Shown here piece by piece: positions 62,350 to 64,000 of a stretch of DNA of 64,000 nucleotides. The notes under the pieces were generated by a model that worked only from the letters and a program-made list of their open reading frames with translations, was not told the DNA's origin and ran no database searches. The stretch comes from Chthonomonadaceae bacterium (lineage in GTDB: Bacteria > Armatimonadota > Fimbriimonadia > Fimbriimonadales > Fimbriimonadaceae), in contig CP054189.1 of NCBI GenBank assembly GCA_015709495.1, forward strand, positions 1,488,001-1,552,000. Direction: 5' to 3'. The translations under genes were made by a program, and so were the position numbers. Numbering within the stretch: position 1 is the first letter of the stretch; each line of letters opens with the position of its first letter.

Positions 62350-63239
62350 TATGGTGCGTGCTCGATTCCAAGTAGGTGCGCGTAATAGAGATACTGGTGC
62401 GCCCACCCGGCCCGTTTTCCAAACCGATCGCGGAACCATCCGCCCAGTTTGAGATACCGCGAGTCGGTCAGCGATCTGCCCCGCCATTCGGGGAAGTACA
62501 GGTTCACGCTCGCTTGCCACAAGTGGGTGTCGATGGGGACGGCCTCCGAGTGGTGCAAGGCGAAGAGCGCGATACAGTCGGCGAGCTTGCGGCCGACGCC
62601 TTTCAGGGTCAGCAATTCGTTGACGGCTTGCTCGTAGGGACGCCGCTTCAGGTCATCGAGCCAGCCGTCTCCCCGCTCTCCTACTTGGGCGGCGATCGAG
62701 GGAATCGTGCGCGCGCGGTATCCGAACCCCAACTGCCTGAGTTCCTCCTCAGGAATCTGCGCGATGCGTTCGAGGAGCGGAAATCGGCGCGCCCAGCGTT
62801 CCGCTGCACCGGCGATCGGATCCCCGTACTCCGCAAGGCAGTTCGCCATTTTCGTGATGCGAGCTAGGTTGTTGTTGACCGTGCAAAGGAAGCACGCGAG
62901 CGCCTCTTGGGGGTCAGAGGGCCTCATCAACCGCAGTCCATGAAGGCCCCTCACGCTGGGCGCGAGTTCGGGGGCTTCGGCGAGAATCTCGCTTTCGACC
63001 TCTTCGAGGTCCGTATCCAGCCGGAAGAGGGAACTGAACTGCTCCTCGGTCGCGTTCGTTTCCACGGCTACAGTGGCCCCGGCGGGCGAACTTCGGACGC
63101 TCAGGTTGTAATGATGCTCTCCGTCGACCCCTCGCCAAACGCCCTGCGTTTCCGGCTTCCAACGAAACACCTGCCCGCTGGAGAGGCAGAGCTTGAGGTC
63201 GAAGCGGCCGTCGGGAACCCCCCTTTCGAACCGGTTCAA
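62349..63239 (-). CDS. OGG1-like 8-oxoguanine DNA glycosylase/lyase
   Basis: This 296-residue protein has the HhH-GPD signature: 'NELLTLKGVGRKLADCIALFALHHSEAVPIDTHLWQ' contains the hairpin, the catalytic lysine (GRKLAD) and the catalytic Asp (IDTHLW). The N-terminal OGG-like lobe is 'LSSGQVFRWKPETQGVWRGV'. OGG1-type enzymes excise 8-oxoG opposite C and nick the strand. It starts TTG within the ligA stop (TTGA), so ligA, ogg and the lipoprotein are one operon. Confidence 0.92.
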   Translation of the reverse strand: MNRFERGVPDGRFDLKLCLSSGQVFRWKPETQGVWRGVDGEHHYNLSVRSSPAGATVAVETNATEEQFSSLFRLDTDLEEVESEILAEAPELAPSVRGLHGLRLMRPSDPQEALACFLCTVNNNLARITKMANCLAEYGDPIAGAAERWARRFPLLERIAQIPEEELRQLGFGYRARTIPSIAAQVGERGDGWLDDLKRRPYEQAVNELLTLKGVGRKLADCIALFALHHSEAVPIDTHLWQASVNLYFPEWRGRSLTDSRYLKLGGWFRDRFGKRAGWAHQYLYYAHLLGIEHAP

Positions 63240-64000
63240 CCGGCGACCTCATGGCGGACGTCGTCCGGCAGCATCGCAAGAAACTCCGCCTCGTCGAGGA
63301 CGCGGACGCCCAGTTTTTGGGCTTGATCGAGCTTACTGCCCGCGCCCGGACCCGCTACGACAGCAAAAGTGTTCTTGCTGACGCTCGATGCCGTCTTGCC
63401 CCCCAAGCGCTCGACGCACTTTTCGGCTTTGTCCCGCGGGAAGCTCTCGAGCTTTCCTGTAAAGACCCAAGTCTGCCCCGCGAAGAGGTCGCCGACCGGC
63501 GCATCAGGTTCGACGGGCGCGACTCCAAGGTTCAGCAGGTCCTCGATCATCGTTCGAGTTTCGGGGTCTTCGAAGAAGAGTTGGATTTCAGAGGCCGTGC
63601 GCGGGCCGACGTCCGGGACCGCAATGAGCTGCTCATAGTCCGCCGTCAGAATCGCGCCAAGACTCCGAAAGTGCCGGGCGAGGTCGCGAGCGGCTTTCTC
63701 GCCTACAAATGGGATTCCGAGCGCATGGAGGAACCGATCTAGGGGTCTCGTCTTGGCGGTCTCGATGGCCTGAAGGAGGTTGCCAACGCTTTGCTCGCCC
63801 ATCCGGTCCAGTTCTACCAACTCCACCTTCCGTTCGTTCAGACGAAACACGCTGGGCAGGTCGGAGAGCCAGCCGAGTTCGAGCAACCGGTCGATAATCT
63901 TTTCGCCCAGCCCCTCGATATCGAGAGCGGACCGCGAGGCGAGGTGGCGGAGCTTGGCGGCCGTTTGGGCGGGGCATTTACGGTTTTGGCATCGCAAGAT
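63236..64000 (-). CDS. ligA: NAD-dependent DNA ligase LigA, C-terminal part (N-terminus off the window)
   Basis: About 255 codons of the C-terminal end. Visible are part of the Zn-finger ('MRCQNRKCPAQTAAKLRHL'), 'RSALDIEGLGEKIIDRLLELGWL', two helix-hairpin-helix stretches ('LGIPFVGEKAARDLARHFRS', 'VPDVGPRTASEIQLFFED') and a BRCT domain ('WVFTGKLESFPRDKAEKCVERLGGKTASSVSKNT'). The adenylation and OB domains lie beyond the right edge. It seals nicks in replication and repair using NAD. It is transcribed together with the OGG1-like gene. Confidence 0.95.
   Translation of the reverse strand: MLRCQNRKCPAQTAAKLRHLASRSALDIEGLGEKIIDRLLELGWLSDLPSVFRLNERKVELVELDRMGEQSVGNLLQAIETAKTRPLDRFLHALGIPFVGEKAARDLARHFRSLGAILTADYEQLIAVPDVGPRTASEIQLFFEDPETRTMIEDLLNLGVAPVEPDAPVGDLFAGQTWVFTGKLESFPRDKAEKCVERLGGKTASSVSKNTFAVVAGPGAGSKLDQAQKLGVRVLDEAEFLAMLPDDVRHEVAG

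Overview
This window looks like a chromosomal segment of a GC-rich (roughly 60%) diderm bacterium. The best fit is the Fimbriimonadia/Armatimonadota group, inferred from gene content and not proven. The evidence is lipid A genes (fabZ-lpxA-lpxB) and an OstA/LptD-like outer-membrane barrel alongside a RemA/DUF370 protein, a LexA repressor, a Pup-ligase (PafA) homologue, a PEP-CTERM protein and an S1 protein with a long acidic N-terminal extension. Both window edges cut genes: an SRPBCC protein on the left and ligA on the right.

Layout: 1-6.4 kb holds a partial SRPBCC protein, an M48 protease, a ceramidase-like protein, a membrane-anchored Ig-like protein, purH and a small Gly/Pro-rich protein. 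6.5-9.1 kb is the cell-shape cluster (DUF370/RemA-like, mreB, mreC, mreD). 9.1-12.8 kb has glutamate dehydrogenase, then fabZ-lpxA-lpxB, with lexA converging on it. 13.5-20.9 kb carries a SurA/PpiC-like chaperone, rsmI, a Wza-like export protein, OsmC, an unknown secreted protein, a ComEA-like protein and a Ppx/GppA-like protein. 20.9-24.9 kb has xylulokinase, ribosomal protein S1 and coaE. 25.1-33.8 kb is a four-gene envelope block of large exported proteins: CsgG-like, secreted with a FlgD-like C-terminus, Ig+OstA-like barrel, and unknown. 33.8-37.2 kb has nadB, a sugar-phosphate isomerase, tRNA-Val(CAC) and a PEP-CTERM protein. 37.2-39.1 kb is the only clearly mobile region: 100-bp tandem repeats and an IS256-family element with inverted ends and a 9-bp target duplication. 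39.2-43.7 kb has arsC-like, a 1001-residue coiled-coil exported protein and glyQ. 43.8-51 kb has an SPFH/ribbon-helix-helix pair, a DUF2807 lipoprotein, PAP2, accA-accD, pafA and an SLBB export protein. 51-64 kb has an ALDH16-type double-domain dehydrogenase, a GNAT enzyme, deoC, a tandem pair of ATP-grasp-like proteins, transketolase, two exported proteins, an OGG1-like glycosylase and the end of ligA.

How it works together: most of the window is housekeeping (purine, NAD, CoA, fatty acid and lipid A synthesis, translation, repair) interleaved with envelope functions. Genes are packed tightly. Stop/start overlaps (ATGA, TTGA, GTGA, TAATG) are common within operons, and several convergent pairs share their stop codons. 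Many first genes of transcription units lack a Shine-Dalgarno sequence and have a TANNNT box 6-10 nt before the start codon, the arrangement expected for leaderless mRNAs.

The strongest candidates for undescribed biology are the tandem ATP-grasp-like pair (55092-56962), the solitary PafA with an altered conserved motif, the exported-protein block at 25-34 kb, and the recurrent leaderless-promoter signature. No CRISPR array, rRNA, prophage or classical defence island is visible.
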